Positions 19,146 through 29,812 of a stretch of DNA of 64,000 nt are shown here, one piece after another (position 1 is the first letter of the stretch; the number at the start of each line of letters is the position of its first letter). The DNA comes from a virus: positions 29,304 through 93,303 of the IMG/VR virus record IMGVR_UViG_3300047476_001657. One strand, given 5' to 3'. The position numbers and the translations under genes are program-made. Under the pieces are notes generated by a model that was given only the letters and a program-made list of their open reading frames with translations, did not search any database and was not told the origin of the DNA.

Positions 19146-20905
19146 TGGGTAATGTAGATAATTTTAGAGTTGTATTAGGTTCACTTAGGTACAAAGCAGC
19201 ACCTAATACTAACCTATTTTTCCAAGTTCCATTCTTTCAAACGAGTAAGGAAATGGATGAATTTGATAGGACTGTTGATGTTGCCTTGGAACAAGTATTT
19301 GACGATGAAAGACAAATTTCAGATTCATTTAGACCATCCTGTAAGTTCTCTTTAATTTTTAAAAATAAGTTTAGTGGGACTACTAATTATCCGCCTTTTG
19401 AAAATAACCTATACTATATTAATTCTGATGTAGCCGCAGCAGCTCAGTGTGAATTTGGTACATCAACAGTTTGGTCAGGTTATCCACAATTTGAGGAATT
19501 TAATTTTGTGAGAAATGATTATAATGTTTCTGGTTATACTATTCCATCAGGAAATACTCTACCACATGTGAATTTTATAGCAAAAAGTGCAAACTCTTAT
19601 AATTGGAATTTTTATATGAGTTACGCATTTGATAATATAGACAAACAACTTGAAGCTGTTGATTCATCAAACATCACACATCTTTGGTCGGCCTCAACAG
19701 GAATACCATTTACAATACAAAAGAGAGTAGTCAATGGAAAACCTTTAATATCGTTTAATTGTCCTATGAAACATGGTTTATCTATTGGAGAATATGTGAT
19801 GTTAAGTTTTTCATACAACAACAGAAATACATTCCAAGTTTATTCTTTGGGAAACAATATATTCAATTCAGAAGAATTTACATTTAATATAATTGACACT
19901 GGATTTACTGGTACTACCTTCAATAATAATACAATAGGTACATTCAAAAGAGTAATCAATCTTTCAAATACTGGTGATACAATATCTAAATATTATATAA
20001 GAAGACACAAGATTTTAACGAATCCTAAAGATGCTAATATGGTAAAAGCAGGATTTGAACAAAATATATTTGGGTCAAAGAAAAAATATGAAAGTTCAGG
20101 ATTTACTCCAAATTATGTTGCTAGAGTTTCTGTTTTGGAAGGTTCACAATCCTTTACTCTTTCTTACAACTCAGATTTGAAAATTGGTTCATTGTTAGAT
20201 AATCATCAAAGACCTTTGACTGAACTATTTTTTAGTGTTATTTGGAGAGGTTATTTTGGTTGGACATTAGGAAAAGACCAACAAGGAAATTATAGAAAAT
20301 TAAAACAAGGGTATCAATTTAACTTACCTAATGGTGGAACTCCAACCAATTGGTGGAGTTTTAATAACACAAAATCAAATACTAATTTTACATATGGTGA
20401 ATACTCAGATAGTAGTCTTACATATACTTTTACTTATGTAAATCCTTTACAACAAGGTGATTTAATTGATGGTGCTTTTTGTGAATGGAATGATTATGAA
20501 CAAAAAGAACGTGTAATATCAAATATATACCATAAAATAACTTATAACCCAACTGTATTTAACTTAAATGATTTGTCGGTAAATACAAATCCAAAAGGTT
20601 ATTACTATGAACCACACTACCCATTAACAATTAGAGTTTTTTCTGATTACATAGAAGAAGCTCCACCACAAAACAATTATGACATTCCAAATTACTCGTA
20701 TTTCTCACAACTTAATAATGCTTTCAGATGGAGAGATATATATTCATATGGGTACATAGATACCACTGGTTTAGGTGTTAACTACCCATTTTTAAATGGA
20801 TTTCATTATCCATTTGCAAATTATATATTTAGAATCATTCCGGAAGGTTCTGATTTTGTAGAACAAACCATAATCGAAGACCCAACAACTGATCCTTGTG
20901 AGTAA
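19145..20905 (+). CDS. Virion structural protein, baseplate region
   Basis: The 586-residue protein starts MGNVDNFRVVLGSLRYKAAP, with the start codon overlapping the previous stop. It is rich in Asn, Tyr, Phe and Ser with few charged runs, typical of beta-rich baseplate or fiber-attachment proteins. Its place two genes after gp6 matches that of T4 gp8, but I see no diagnostic motif, and it is longer than gp8 (334 residues). It ends within the next gene by an 8-base overlap. A structural role is likely; the precise equivalent is unknown. Confidence 0.6.
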   Translation: MGNVDNFRVVLGSLRYKAAPNTNLFFQVPFFQTSKEMDEFDRTVDVALEQVFDDERQISDSFRPSCKFSLIFKNKFSGTTNYPPFENNLYYINSDVAAAAQCEFGTSTVWSGYPQFEEFNFVRNDYNVSGYTIPSGNTLPHVNFIAKSANSYNWNFYMSYAFDNIDKQLEAVDSSNITHLWSASTGIPFTIQKRVVNGKPLISFNCPMKHGLSIGEYVMLSFSYNNRNTFQVYSLGNNIFNSEEFTFNIIDTGFTGTTFNNNTIGTFKRVINLSNTGDTISKYYIRRHKILTNPKDANMVKAGFEQNIFGSKKKYESSGFTPNYVARVSVLEGSQSFTLSYNSDLKIGSLLDNHQRPLTELFFSVIWRGYFGWTLGKDQQGNYRKLKQGYQFNLPNGGTPTNWWSFNNTKSNTNFTYGEYSDSSLTYTFTYVNPLQQGDLIDGAFCEWNDYEQKERVISNIYHKITYNPTVFNLNDLSVNTNPKGYYYEPHYPLTIRVFSDYIEEAPPQNNYDIPNYSYFSQLNNAFRWRDIYSYGYIDTTGLGVNYPFLNGFHYPFANYIFRIIPEGSDFVEQTIIEDPTTDPCE

Positions 20906-21716
20906 CAAATATTATTTCAAATTACCAACAACTAATCAGACAATTCAATTGCCTATTGAAATTCAGTGGGATTTTTTGGATAGATCCGATAGTATAGAAA
21001 TATATCAAAATGAAATTGTCAAAGAAGTTATTGGTTCTGCTGAAGATTTTGAAATAGCACAATTTGCACACGATGTGGTTTCACCTTTAGATTTATCAAC
21101 TAGTGTCAATTATGAGTTCTATTTTTACAATACTGGTTCACCAACAAGTATTTCCGCAACTACAACATCAAATGATTGGATTAACTCATATATAACTGAG
21201 GGATTTACAAGTAAAGAGATATATTATAATAGTAACTCATTTACTAAATCTTTTTTCAAATTGGATTTTTATGATAACCCAAACCCTAAGAATCAAGTAA
21301 ATTATTTTACAATTATTATACCAACTCAACAAGGTCTTACGATGACTGCATCAACCTCACCATATCTACCAACAGTTTTAATTAGAAAACCTAAATTTAA
21401 ACTTGATTATGTTGGAGATAAGGAGGGATTCTTTATTTATTGGTTGAGAAATACAAATTACTTGAATATAGACACTTTTTATATGAGTGCTAAATTCTTT
21501 GATGCTAAAATAGGTGTTTTTGTTAAAATGATGAATCAACCACAATCCAATTTACCAATTGGTAATGGAAGATTTAATTTTTTAGGTTCAACATATTTTT
21601 ATAATAAAGTTGTTTTGGATTACGAAAACAAGACTTACCAAGTTTTTAATAGTTCAAATCAAAGAATAGGGATTTCAAATAATCCAATAAAATGGTATGA
21701 ATATATTAGTCAATAA
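20898..21716 (+). CDS. Virion protein, unknown
   Basis: This 272-residue protein uses a GTG start (GTG AGT AAC) that overlaps the end of the previous gene by 8 bases; no in-frame ATG lies nearer. It is beta-rich, with many Phe and Tyr, and has no recognisable catalytic motif. Tight coupling on both sides (its stop forms TAATG with the next start) places it in the baseplate/tail operon. I do not recognise the family. Confidence 0.6.
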   Translation: MSNKYYFKLPTTNQTIQLPIEIQWDFLDRSDSIEIYQNEIVKEVIGSAEDFEIAQFAHDVVSPLDLSTSVNYEFYFYNTGSPTSISATTTSNDWINSYITEGFTSKEIYYNSNSFTKSFFKLDFYDNPNPKNQVNYFTIIIPTQQGLTMTASTSPYLPTVLIRKPKFKLDYVGDKEGFFIYWLRNTNYLNIDTFYMSAKFFDAKIGVFVKMMNQPQSNLPIGNGRFNFLGSTYFYNKVVLDYENKTYQVFNSSNQRIGISNNPIKWYEYISQ

Positions 21717-22894
21717 TGCAAAGTAGAAATTTTCATATTAAAATTTCACCAGAATTTATAAATGGGGATAAATTTTTTGTAAAATACAACGCTGGTACAT
21801 CACCAACAGGTGTAACAATAGACCCTTGTTGTGAAATAACAACCCCACCTACAATTGAAAATTATATAGGATACACAATAGCATATTCTGCTATGTCTCA
21901 AGTACTTTCAGGTGGAACTAAGGGTACTTCACTATTGACTGGATTAACAGTTCCAATCTTTTTAACACAAACGGCTGTTGATTTTGGGTACTATTCAGTA
22001 TTTGATGGATTTATATCTCAAAAAGACACAATGTTGAATTTTTTAGTTTCAGGTAGTACGAACCCACCATTTTATGATTGTTATTTTTATAACACATCAG
22101 AAGTTGAACTAAAAAAATATTTAAGTTTTACTGATTACTATCTTGATTGGGGTGATGGAAGTTCGGTACAAATTATCGGACCGAATTTACCAATGCCATA
22201 TCAACATACATACCAACAACCTGGTGAATATACAATAACATTTAGAGGTCTTAGTCCTTGGGGGAATAACTTGATTAAGAAAAAAGTTTACGTACCATTT
22301 ACTGGTGTTACAATAGATAACCCAAACGGTACAGCATATTTTACACCACAAGGTGGAAGTTGGTCAGGTACTGCCTTAGAATATGATTTTCTATATAGTG
22401 GTGATACGACTTGTGAAATTTATCAAGGGGGTGTTAATCCTTATTTATCAAGTCCTTTAGTAATATCAGGATATACTAAATCATCAATTGAAGATTTATC
22501 GGTTTATGGTCCTAAAAACAGTTTGTTTGGTGGTAAATTTAAACCTGATGTACAAGTGACAGGTACAACAGGTGTTGTTGGTACTGTATTTTCTGGTAAT
22601 CCAAGTTTACCATATACTGCATATACAATAAATGGAATGGATTATTATGATTATAATGATGGTACTACATTATTTATTGTTTCTGGTGTTACACCAATTG
22701 ATGTAATCTGTTCCGCAATAACCAAACAAGAATTTTTATTAAATGTTGTTGATGAACCTGAAATACAGTCTGATGTCTATATAGAAAGAGGAAAAAATTC
22801 AGCATTAGAACGACTTGTAAGATTGGGAGAGGTTGACAATGTTGGAGACTTAACCAAATATGGTTATGGTTTCTTTAATGTTATAAAAACATAA
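21716..22894 (+). CDS. Virion protein with PKD-like domain
   Basis: The 392-residue product includes a clear PKD-type beta-sandwich at about residues 137-180: LDWGDGSSVQI, then HTYQQPGEYTITFRG. PKD and related Ig-like domains are common in phage tail decorations and in Bacteroidota surface proteins, where they mediate binding or spacing. The rest is Gly/Thr/Tyr-rich. The start overlaps the previous stop. A role as a fiber or baseplate accessory is likely. The stop is followed by a TATTTATT motif for the next transcription unit. Confidence 0.65.
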   Translation: MQSRNFHIKISPEFINGDKFFVKYNAGTSPTGVTIDPCCEITTPPTIENYIGYTIAYSAMSQVLSGGTKGTSLLTGLTVPIFLTQTAVDFGYYSVFDGFISQKDTMLNFLVSGSTNPPFYDCYFYNTSEVELKKYLSFTDYYLDWGDGSSVQIIGPNLPMPYQHTYQQPGEYTITFRGLSPWGNNLIKKKVYVPFTGVTIDNPNGTAYFTPQGGSWSGTALEYDFLYSGDTTCEIYQGGVNPYLSSPLVISGYTKSSIEDLSVYGPKNSLFGGKFKPDVQVTGTTGVVGTVFSGNPSLPYTAYTINGMDYYDYNDGTTLFIVSGVTPIDVICSAITKQEFLLNVVDEPEIQSDVYIERGKNSALERLVRLGEVDNVGDLTKYGYGFFNVIKT

Positions 22895-22900
22895 AATTGA

Positions 22901-22908
22901 TATTTATT
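22901..22908 (+). promoter_or_regulatory. TATTTATT late-promoter-like motif
   Basis: TATTTATT followed by AAAAAAG lies 18 bases before the ATG at 22927. Confidence 0.45.
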
Positions 22909-22926
22909 AAAAAAGAAGTTATATAA

Positions 22927-23835
22927 ATGGCAATAGGTAATTATGGTACGATAAGACCAGCAGATGTTTCACCAGAAGATGTTGAAATCATATTAAATTA
23001 TACTCCAACTAGAGATGAAACTCAAAACTTTTTGTTGACTAAGTTAGATGCTAAATCAATATTAAGACCATATTTCAATAACTCTGACACTGGTGGTAAT
23101 GCTAATGTTGAAATATTAGGGGGGTTGTATAATCTTACACTTCCTGCTGAACAATTCAATAGAGTGGGGATATACACCCTAATGATAAGACCTGCTCAAA
23201 TTAGAACAACAATATTAGATTGTGGTATTTTATCAGCATTACCGAATGTTAAAGGGTTAGTAATTGATTTAAACTCAGTACCAAATGAATTTATTAACAA
23301 ATTCGTTAATCAAGGTTTAGTTGGATTTAGAGTGGAATATCTTAATGACGATGGCTCAAAAATACCTAACTTTTTTAGGATTATTACATCATCTTTTTTC
23401 TGTGAACCAGTTGTTCAAAACTTGACAAACACGTCACAAAAATCAATCAGATATAGATATACAGATTCAAATACTAACTTGATATTTTGTACTTTATCAC
23501 CTTCTACAGCACCAACTAATAAACCTAATGCAATACCTTTTATAGGTCAACCAAATCAGAATATTATAATCACTAATACGTTCTTTAATCCAATTGTTTT
23601 GGACATTGAAATTGGTGAACATGACTTCTCAACATTGGCAATTGGATTGTTTGGAAATCAAACTAAGTCAATTGATGATGGTATTTACACACTTTACGAT
23701 AGTGAAAACAACATTTATAAACAATACAACTTATACGAAATTAGAGATCAATTCAATGACTTACTATTTGAAGTTAGACAAGATAGAGGTGATAACATTG
23801 ATTTTAGTAAAAACTTTACAAATATAACACAATAA
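22927..23835 (+). CDS. Virion protein, unknown
   Basis: The 302-residue protein starts MAIGNYGTIRPADVSPEDVEIILNYTPTRD. It shows alternating hydrophobic beta strands (GLYNLTLPAEQFNRVGIYTLMIRPAQI) and a C-terminal region DDGIYTLYDSENNIYKQYNL. No catalytic motif is seen. It is preceded by a late-type motif and its stop overlaps the start of the 1056-residue tail gene (TAATG), so both are made together. It is probably a baseplate or fiber-attachment protein, by context only. Confidence 0.6.
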   Translation: MAIGNYGTIRPADVSPEDVEIILNYTPTRDETQNFLLTKLDAKSILRPYFNNSDTGGNANVEILGGLYNLTLPAEQFNRVGIYTLMIRPAQIRTTILDCGILSALPNVKGLVIDLNSVPNEFINKFVNQGLVGFRVEYLNDDGSKIPNFFRIITSSFFCEPVVQNLTNTSQKSIRYRYTDSNTNLIFCTLSPSTAPTNKPNAIPFIGQPNQNIIITNTFFNPIVLDIEIGEHDFSTLAIGLFGNQTKSIDDGIYTLYDSENNIYKQYNLYEIRDQFNDLLFEVRQDRGDNIDFSKNFTNITQ

Positions 23836-26800
23836 TGGCCAATAAATTTACTTGTCCACCTCAAGCGGTGTCTGGTTCAGATACTTTTTCAGATAATTTA
23901 GTTGGAGTACAACTAGTTAATGGAGGTGGATTAACGTTAGGTAATTTTAACTTTACTACAACTGTAACTGAAAAGGTTAATAGAAATTTCAGTATCGGTG
24001 TATTTTCAAATCCAATGAGTTTAGACTCAATGGGTGTTTCAGACGTTAATCAGGCCAAAAGTGTTGTTCAAAATAATTTTAAGGTATTTCCTAATTATGA
24101 TTTATCACAAGTAACAAATTTTACTTTATATGGTTCGTTGACTAAAAGAATGTCAGCAGCAATCACACAAATAATTAGTTATTTCCCAGCTGGTTTAGAA
24201 TCAAATAAAGTAGGTATTAATTATACTTCTGGAGTAACTGCTTCAGATATTTTTTACGATGATGTTACTAAACAAACAAAACTAAGTTTAGATGTTTCTA
24301 GATTAAGAAACCCATTTGAAGTTGATTTTACAGTAAATTCAACGAGAAATTTACAATTAAGAGAAATACAAGTATCTCCTTTGAGAGATATGACATTAGA
24401 ATATGCAAAGTATTCATTATATTACTTAGGTAGTGGTTTTAATGTAACTAGAATAGAACCCACACAATCATTGAATAGTGGAACTTTAGTTCTTTATGTT
24501 TCAGGAAATCCATTTTCTGGACAGTCTGAAGTTTATGAGGATATTATAGTAAGACCGAATGATTTAATTGTATCACAGACTTTCAATGAAGATTTAGACG
24601 AAGTTGAGAAGTTTTTACTAAATAGAAATATAAATCCAATTTATACTTCAAGTTTTAGAGTACCAAAAGAAAACGAAGATGGTACGTTTTATATTGAAAA
24701 TCAACTAGTTACTTGGCCACTTTACGGTAGATGGAATTTAGATATTATCACAGCTAATTTCCAACAATATTTAAGTAATTTAAATAGTATAAGTGAATAT
24801 TATGATAATTTAAGTACTAACTTAATATCAAGATTTTTAACACCAGAATCATTTACTGAATTTGATACAATTGACAGAAAAATTGAAAAAATATTACAAT
24901 TGTATGGTAGAAGTTTTGATGAGATTCAAAAATATGTAACACCACTATCTTTCATTAACTCAGTAAATTATAATGTTGGAAATGATATATCATCACAACT
25001 ACTTCGTAATTTGGCTTTAACATTAGGTTGGAGTACAAACATATCACCAATTTCCGATTCACAATTTTTGACTTCGGTATATGGCCAAATAAACAACGAT
25101 GTGTCAAAATATTCAGGAATTTCAACACAACCGACACCTGATGAATTAAATTATCAATTTTATAGAAATATTATTTTAAATTCAGCGTATCTTTTCAAAT
25201 CAAAAGGGACAAGAAAATCAATTGAAGGTCTTTTGAGAATGATAGGTGCACCAGAGGCTTTAACTGAATTTAATGAATTTGTATATACTGCTGACCAACC
25301 AATAAATCTTGATGAATTTAACACTTATTGGGCGAGTATTTCGGGTGGTACTTATATATCTGAAAGTCCAATCTTAGAAGAAGGTAATGTATTTTCAATT
25401 CAAGGAATTGACTATACAGGATTTACAACAACTAATTCAATTACTAGTGTAAATTTGTCTTTATCTGATTATCCTATTGATAGTGAAGGATACCCATCAG
25501 CTCCGGTGGACTCTGAAAGTTATTTTTTCCAAATAGGTGGTGGTTGGTTTGAACAAACACCGCAACACAGAGGTCCTGAAGTTGTCGTACCCACATTCAA
25601 CACTTTCACGGGTCAAAATACAAATATACAAACAAGTTTACTCCCCCCAACATATGGTCAAATCTATTTGAATAGATTTAGAAAATTTCCATTTATGAAC
25701 TTAGGGTTTGTTTTAATACCTCAAGTTGATAATAACAAAAGTTGGTATACATCTGAAACAGGTCTTAGAGTAAATCTTGATGCAAATTTAAATGCTAGAT
25801 ACTTTGTTGATGATGAGAAATTGGTAATGAATGTCAAAAATGTTGACATTTTTATGAATCCAGCTCAAGGTATTGCTTATGATATTTGGTCAATGTCAAG
25901 AGCATTTAATTATCCAATACCTAACGAGGGTTTAAATTATGTACAACCAACTTATTGTGACCCTAATCCATATACTATTTATCCTGATAAAGGTGGAGTG
26001 GATTGGACTGTAATTAATCCTGAACCTAAGTTAAAAACTTTTTTTGAATTTGCTCAAACATTTTGGCAAAACACAATTAATGTAAGAAATAGACAATTTT
26101 CATCTAATGGAAAAACAGGTGGTTACCCAACATTAGAATCTATATTTTGGAGATATATTGAATCTGAAGAAATTGCCAATTTACCTAATAACAACTTTAA
26201 ATATGAAAATATGATTGAGTATGTTAATGGTATGGGTGATTATTGGATTAGATTAATTGAACAAATGATACCAGCAACAACAATTTGGAATACTGGTATC
26301 AAAATGGAAAACTCTATTTTCCACAGACAAAAATTTGTATGGAGAAGACAAGAAGGTTGTAAATTAATTCCTGGTGATAAAGGTGGTACTCAATCAACAC
26401 CACCAATACGAAATCCTAAAGGGGGAGTGTTAGTTCAAACTCCACCAGCTGGAATTTCAGTACCGACTATCCAATTTAAACCAAGTGATTCTGAGGAAGG
26501 ACCTATTGGTTTCAAAGGTATGCCACCACTTTGTAGACCTTGTGCTTTAATTACAAACGTATTTGAGTATGATTGTGCTGTAGAGTCAATTGAATGTCCT
26601 ATATATCCTTGGGAATCTGACCCACAAGTTACAACAATAACTGGGGTTTTAGGAAAAGTACTTAATACTTATCTTATTAATAATGGGTATGAACTCAATG
26701 ATTGTGTTTTGAATTCACTTACTAGTGAATGGTACATACAATTAAAAATTAACAATATTGTTGTTATTGAAACCCCATTTTTCAATGGTACAACTTATTC

Positions 26801-27005
26801 TTTTGCACCATTAAATGCACCAACTGAATCACAATACTATACGGCTTTGATTTCATCTTTAAATTCATTGAAGACGATGGGTTATGATTATTACATAACA
26901 GAAAATAACACTGTTGTTGTTTTCAACCAATTATGTCAAACAAATGAAAATGGTTTTGTATTCACTATTGACATTGGTATAAACTTTCAAATATTTTGTA
27001 GTTAA
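23835..27005 (+). CDS. Large tail/baseplate structural protein
   Basis: The 1056-residue protein has an N-terminal beta-rich region and a helical part near residues 330-480. That part contains AYLFKSKGTRKSIEGLLRM at about 450-468, which resembles the SKGT-containing helix seen in tail proteins of the P2 gpI type; this would fit a wedge or tube-to-fiber connector. Towards the C-terminus lies a Pro/Gly-rich segment with clustered cysteines (PLCRPCALITN). The start overlaps the previous stop and the end overlaps the next start. A structural role is likely; the gpI link is a weak inference from one motif. Confidence 0.6.
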   Translation: MANKFTCPPQAVSGSDTFSDNLVGVQLVNGGGLTLGNFNFTTTVTEKVNRNFSIGVFSNPMSLDSMGVSDVNQAKSVVQNNFKVFPNYDLSQVTNFTLYGSLTKRMSAAITQIISYFPAGLESNKVGINYTSGVTASDIFYDDVTKQTKLSLDVSRLRNPFEVDFTVNSTRNLQLREIQVSPLRDMTLEYAKYSLYYLGSGFNVTRIEPTQSLNSGTLVLYVSGNPFSGQSEVYEDIIVRPNDLIVSQTFNEDLDEVEKFLLNRNINPIYTSSFRVPKENEDGTFYIENQLVTWPLYGRWNLDIITANFQQYLSNLNSISEYYDNLSTNLISRFLTPESFTEFDTIDRKIEKILQLYGRSFDEIQKYVTPLSFINSVNYNVGNDISSQLLRNLALTLGWSTNISPISDSQFLTSVYGQINNDVSKYSGISTQPTPDELNYQFYRNIILNSAYLFKSKGTRKSIEGLLRMIGAPEALTEFNEFVYTADQPINLDEFNTYWASISGGTYISESPILEEGNVFSIQGIDYTGFTTTNSITSVNLSLSDYPIDSEGYPSAPVDSESYFFQIGGGWFEQTPQHRGPEVVVPTFNTFTGQNTNIQTSLLPPTYGQIYLNRFRKFPFMNLGFVLIPQVDNNKSWYTSETGLRVNLDANLNARYFVDDEKLVMNVKNVDIFMNPAQGIAYDIWSMSRAFNYPIPNEGLNYVQPTYCDPNPYTIYPDKGGVDWTVINPEPKLKTFFEFAQTFWQNTINVRNRQFSSNGKTGGYPTLESIFWRYIESEEIANLPNNNFKYENMIEYVNGMGDYWIRLIEQMIPATTIWNTGIKMENSIFHRQKFVWRRQEGCKLIPGDKGGTQSTPPIRNPKGGVLVQTPPAGISVPTIQFKPSDSEEGPIGFKGMPPLCRPCALITNVFEYDCAVESIECPIYPWESDPQVTTITGVLGKVLNTYLINNGYELNDCVLNSLTSEWYIQLKINNIVVIETPFFNGTTYSFAPLNAPTESQYYTALISSLNSLKTMGYDYYITENNTVVVFNQLCQTNENGFVFTIDIGINFQIFCS

Positions 27006-29176
27006 TGAGTTGTTTTTTAAATGTTACATTAACTGGGTTTACTGGAGATTGTTTTAACACAAATAGTGGTTCTTTTGGTATTACAATTGATGGTAGTGCA
27101 CCTGATTATACAATCCAATGGATAAATCCTACGTATGGAACATTCCCTTTGGGAGCTGGTGTTACAGGATATTCATTAAATTCCCTTTCGGCCGGTACTT
27201 ATACATTTAATGTTATTGATAGTTGTCCATCAGGAAACACCAACAGTTTAATAAATGTTTATATATCATCAGGAACTTGTGTTTCTATATTGGATTCATC
27301 TAATACTAGTTGTGGATTCAATAATGGGTCTATTACAGCATCAACATCTAATTTATATTTTGCTTCAACATATAACTTATATGAGTTAACAAGTGGATTT
27401 ATAACTTCAGGTACAACAGCTGCACCATATTACATTTTTACTTCACTTTCAGCTGGAACTTATTATGTAATTGCTGATGATGGAGGTGGATGTTCGGGTA
27501 AAAGTGAAAGTTGTATTATAAAAAGTTCAACAACTCTAAACTTTGGGTTATATCAAATTAACAACTCAGCTTGTGTTAATAGTTTGGGTTCACTATATGT
27601 TACCGGATTGACAGGTACACCACCTTACACATACTCTTGGCTACCAAATGGTGAAACAACATCGTCTATAACTGGTTTAACCAATGGTTCATATTCAGTG
27701 ACAGTAACTGATGGTTTGGGTTGTACAACATCACAAGGTGCAATAATTGGACAAGTTCCAGTTTTAAATACGATTTTACTTAATGATGTACAACCAACTT
27801 GTTTTACGGCTAATGGTGAAAGTACATTATATATTTCAGGTGGTACTGCACCATATCATTTACAAGCATCAAATGGTGAAATTGTTATAACTTTTTCACA
27901 ATCATATATTTTTACTGGTTTATCATCAGGATATTTTTCAGTGACAGTAACCGATGCTGGATTATGTCAATCTACAGCGTACACAACATTACAAACACCT
28001 AGTGCTTTGTCAGTTATATCAATTGATGTTAGTAATTCTAATTGTAATAATTCTGATGGACAGATTTCTGTTTCAGTTTTTGGTGGTGCTGCACCTTATA
28101 CTTACACTTTAACAGATTCATCAAATTTCCAACAAATAGGAATACAACCAACACAAAATGCGGGATTTATATTTACATCTTTGAGTTCTGATACATATAC
28201 TTTGACAATTACAGACTCAAGTAATTTATGTCCTTATTCTGGAAGTGTGGTCGTTAATAATAACGTCTTGTTTAGTTTATCTGCAACACCAATTAATTCA
28301 TATTGCAATCAAGCAAACGGTGAAGTGTTTTTAAGTATTTCAAGTGGAGGAACACCTCCATACAGATATCAAATAAATGGTTTTGATATTTTGAATGTGA
28401 CAGGACAAACATACAATTTTACAAATTTACTACCAGGTAATTACACTGCTATAGTTACAGATGCTAATTTATGTTCTCAAACTTTACCATTTACAATAAA
28501 TAATGTAGGTTCATTAGATTTTGTATTCACAAGTGTAAATCCTACAATAGGTAATACTGGTGAAATAAGTACATTTTTAACTGAAGTTACACCCCCCTAT
28601 ACTTTATTTTGGAGTCCGAATGTAAATGGTCAAACAGGTCTAACAGTTACTGGTCTCACAGCTGGTACATATACCCTAACAGTAATAGATTATTGGGGTT
28701 GTACAAAAACTAGAAGTATTACTTTAACTGGATTAAATTTAGTTTCCTCTTTTGAAAGTTATACAATATGTCAAGGTTTACTTATTGATACTGGTACATT
28801 TATACGAAAAGGACCACAACAAATGTTGTTAGAAGGATTTACGGATTTAACATCAGGTGATACGAATTGTATTTTAAATCAAGCAGTATTTGAAGTTGTT
28901 GTAACTTTAACAGGAGTAACATCAGTAACAACTGCCACAACATTTTTCACAGGAACTAGTTTAAATGATTTCCCAAGTGATGATGATTATTATAATGTGG
29001 TAGAATCATTACTTTTGAGTTTCACTGGAATTACTGAAGTTATTGTAGAACCTATTGAAAATAAAATAACAATAGCTACTATTTGTAACCCCTCTGATGA
29101 ATATATAGATACTGATGTTTTGATAGAAATTAAAATCTATTATGATATAAGTTGTGAAAACATCGGTCCTCCATAA
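27005..29176 (+). CDS. SprB-repeat tail fiber / adhesin
   Basis: The 723-residue protein is made largely of tandem SprB-type repeats: each has a Cys near its start, a GTPPYTYSW-like core and an ending such as LTNGSYSVTVTDGLGC. At least six units can be seen between residues 90 and 590. SprB repeats are characteristic of large gliding-motility adhesins of flavobacteria, so this is probably a host-binding fiber built from a host-like module. The last 130 residues are a different domain. It is the last gene of the plus-strand tail operon, ending just before a bidirectional terminator. The repeat call is confident; the fiber role is inferred. Confidence 0.78.
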   Translation: MSCFLNVTLTGFTGDCFNTNSGSFGITIDGSAPDYTIQWINPTYGTFPLGAGVTGYSLNSLSAGTYTFNVIDSCPSGNTNSLINVYISSGTCVSILDSSNTSCGFNNGSITASTSNLYFASTYNLYELTSGFITSGTTAAPYYIFTSLSAGTYYVIADDGGGCSGKSESCIIKSSTTLNFGLYQINNSACVNSLGSLYVTGLTGTPPYTYSWLPNGETTSSITGLTNGSYSVTVTDGLGCTTSQGAIIGQVPVLNTILLNDVQPTCFTANGESTLYISGGTAPYHLQASNGEIVITFSQSYIFTGLSSGYFSVTVTDAGLCQSTAYTTLQTPSALSVISIDVSNSNCNNSDGQISVSVFGGAAPYTYTLTDSSNFQQIGIQPTQNAGFIFTSLSSDTYTLTITDSSNLCPYSGSVVVNNNVLFSLSATPINSYCNQANGEVFLSISSGGTPPYRYQINGFDILNVTGQTYNFTNLLPGNYTAIVTDANLCSQTLPFTINNVGSLDFVFTSVNPTIGNTGEISTFLTEVTPPYTLFWSPNVNGQTGLTVTGLTAGTYTLTVIDYWGCTKTRSITLTGLNLVSSFESYTICQGLLIDTGTFIRKGPQQMLLEGFTDLTSGDTNCILNQAVFEVVVTLTGVTSVTTATTFFTGTSLNDFPSDDDYYNVVESLLLSFTGITEVIVEPIENKITIATICNPSDEYIDTDVLIEIKIYYDISCENIGPP

Positions 29177-29180
29177 TAAA

Positions 29181-29205
29181 AAACCCCACCTAAAAAGTGG
29201 GGTTT
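29181..29205. terminator. Bidirectional terminator between convergent units
   Basis: A 9-bp stem (AAACCCCAC with GTGGGGTTT) with a 7-base loop lies between convergent stops at 29176 and 29210. T-rich sequence follows it on each strand: TAATTTTA on plus and TTTATTATGG on minus. Confidence 0.85.
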
Positions 29206-29209
29206 AATT

Positions 29210-29809
29210 TTACCATAAGTTTTCTTGTTTCATATAACCTAAAACACAACAATAGGCATCACTCATATCAAAGTTCTCTTTTTTGAGTGTATTATTTTTA
29301 GTATATACCCAATTGATTTGAGGTTCACGTTTTGCAACTTGCTCCCAAATTATTTGTTTCTTATCACAATCTTTGGGGAATCCACCAAATAAAACAAACT
29401 TACCTTTACCATTGTCTTTGACTAACCAAGGAAAAGCAAACTTTCTAGAATTATAAGTTGATATATATTCAGGAACAATCCCCAATATATCATAAATCTC
29501 TTTGGAAATGAGAGTGTTATACCTCATCAATGTTTGAATGGTGTAAACATTATTTGAGTTTAATAATGGTTCTTCAATTACAACCTTTGTAATACCTAAA
29601 TTTCTATACTCTAATAATTTTGTTTTAAATATTTCAGATTTACAAAACAATTCCTTAATTTTGTTATCCTCTTTTGGTTTAACAATTGGTGAGACATGGG
29701 TTAACTCTAATAGTTCCTTACTATTAATGTCAAAAAGTGCCCAACCAATTGTTTTGGTGGACACATCAAGACCCAATATCTTTGGGGTAGTTTCTATATC
29801 TTTTGTCAT
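29210..29809 (-). CDS. RuvC-like Holliday junction resolvase
   Basis: The 199-residue protein has the RNase H-fold acidic residues of RuvC-type nucleases: Asp15 in ILGLDVSTKTIGWAL, Glu79/Glu80 in VVIEEPL, and Asp181/Asp184 in DMSDAYCCVLGY. It would cut four-way or branched DNA, giving the resolvase function that T4 fills with the unrelated gp49. It is the last gene of the minus-strand fiber island and starts 3 bases after the 1090-residue fiber gene, an odd place for a DNA enzyme. The superfamily call is confident; substrate specificity is not shown. Confidence 0.8.
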   Translation of the reverse strand: MTKDIETTPKILGLDVSTKTIGWALFDINSKELLELTHVSPIVKPKEDNKIKELFCKSEIFKTKLLEYRNLGITKVVIEEPLLNSNNVYTIQTLMRYNTLISKEIYDILGIVPEYISTYNSRKFAFPWLVKDNGKGKFVLFGGFPKDCDKKQIIWEQVAKREPQINWVYTKNNTLKKENFDMSDAYCCVLGYMKQENLW

Positions 29810-29812
29810 AAA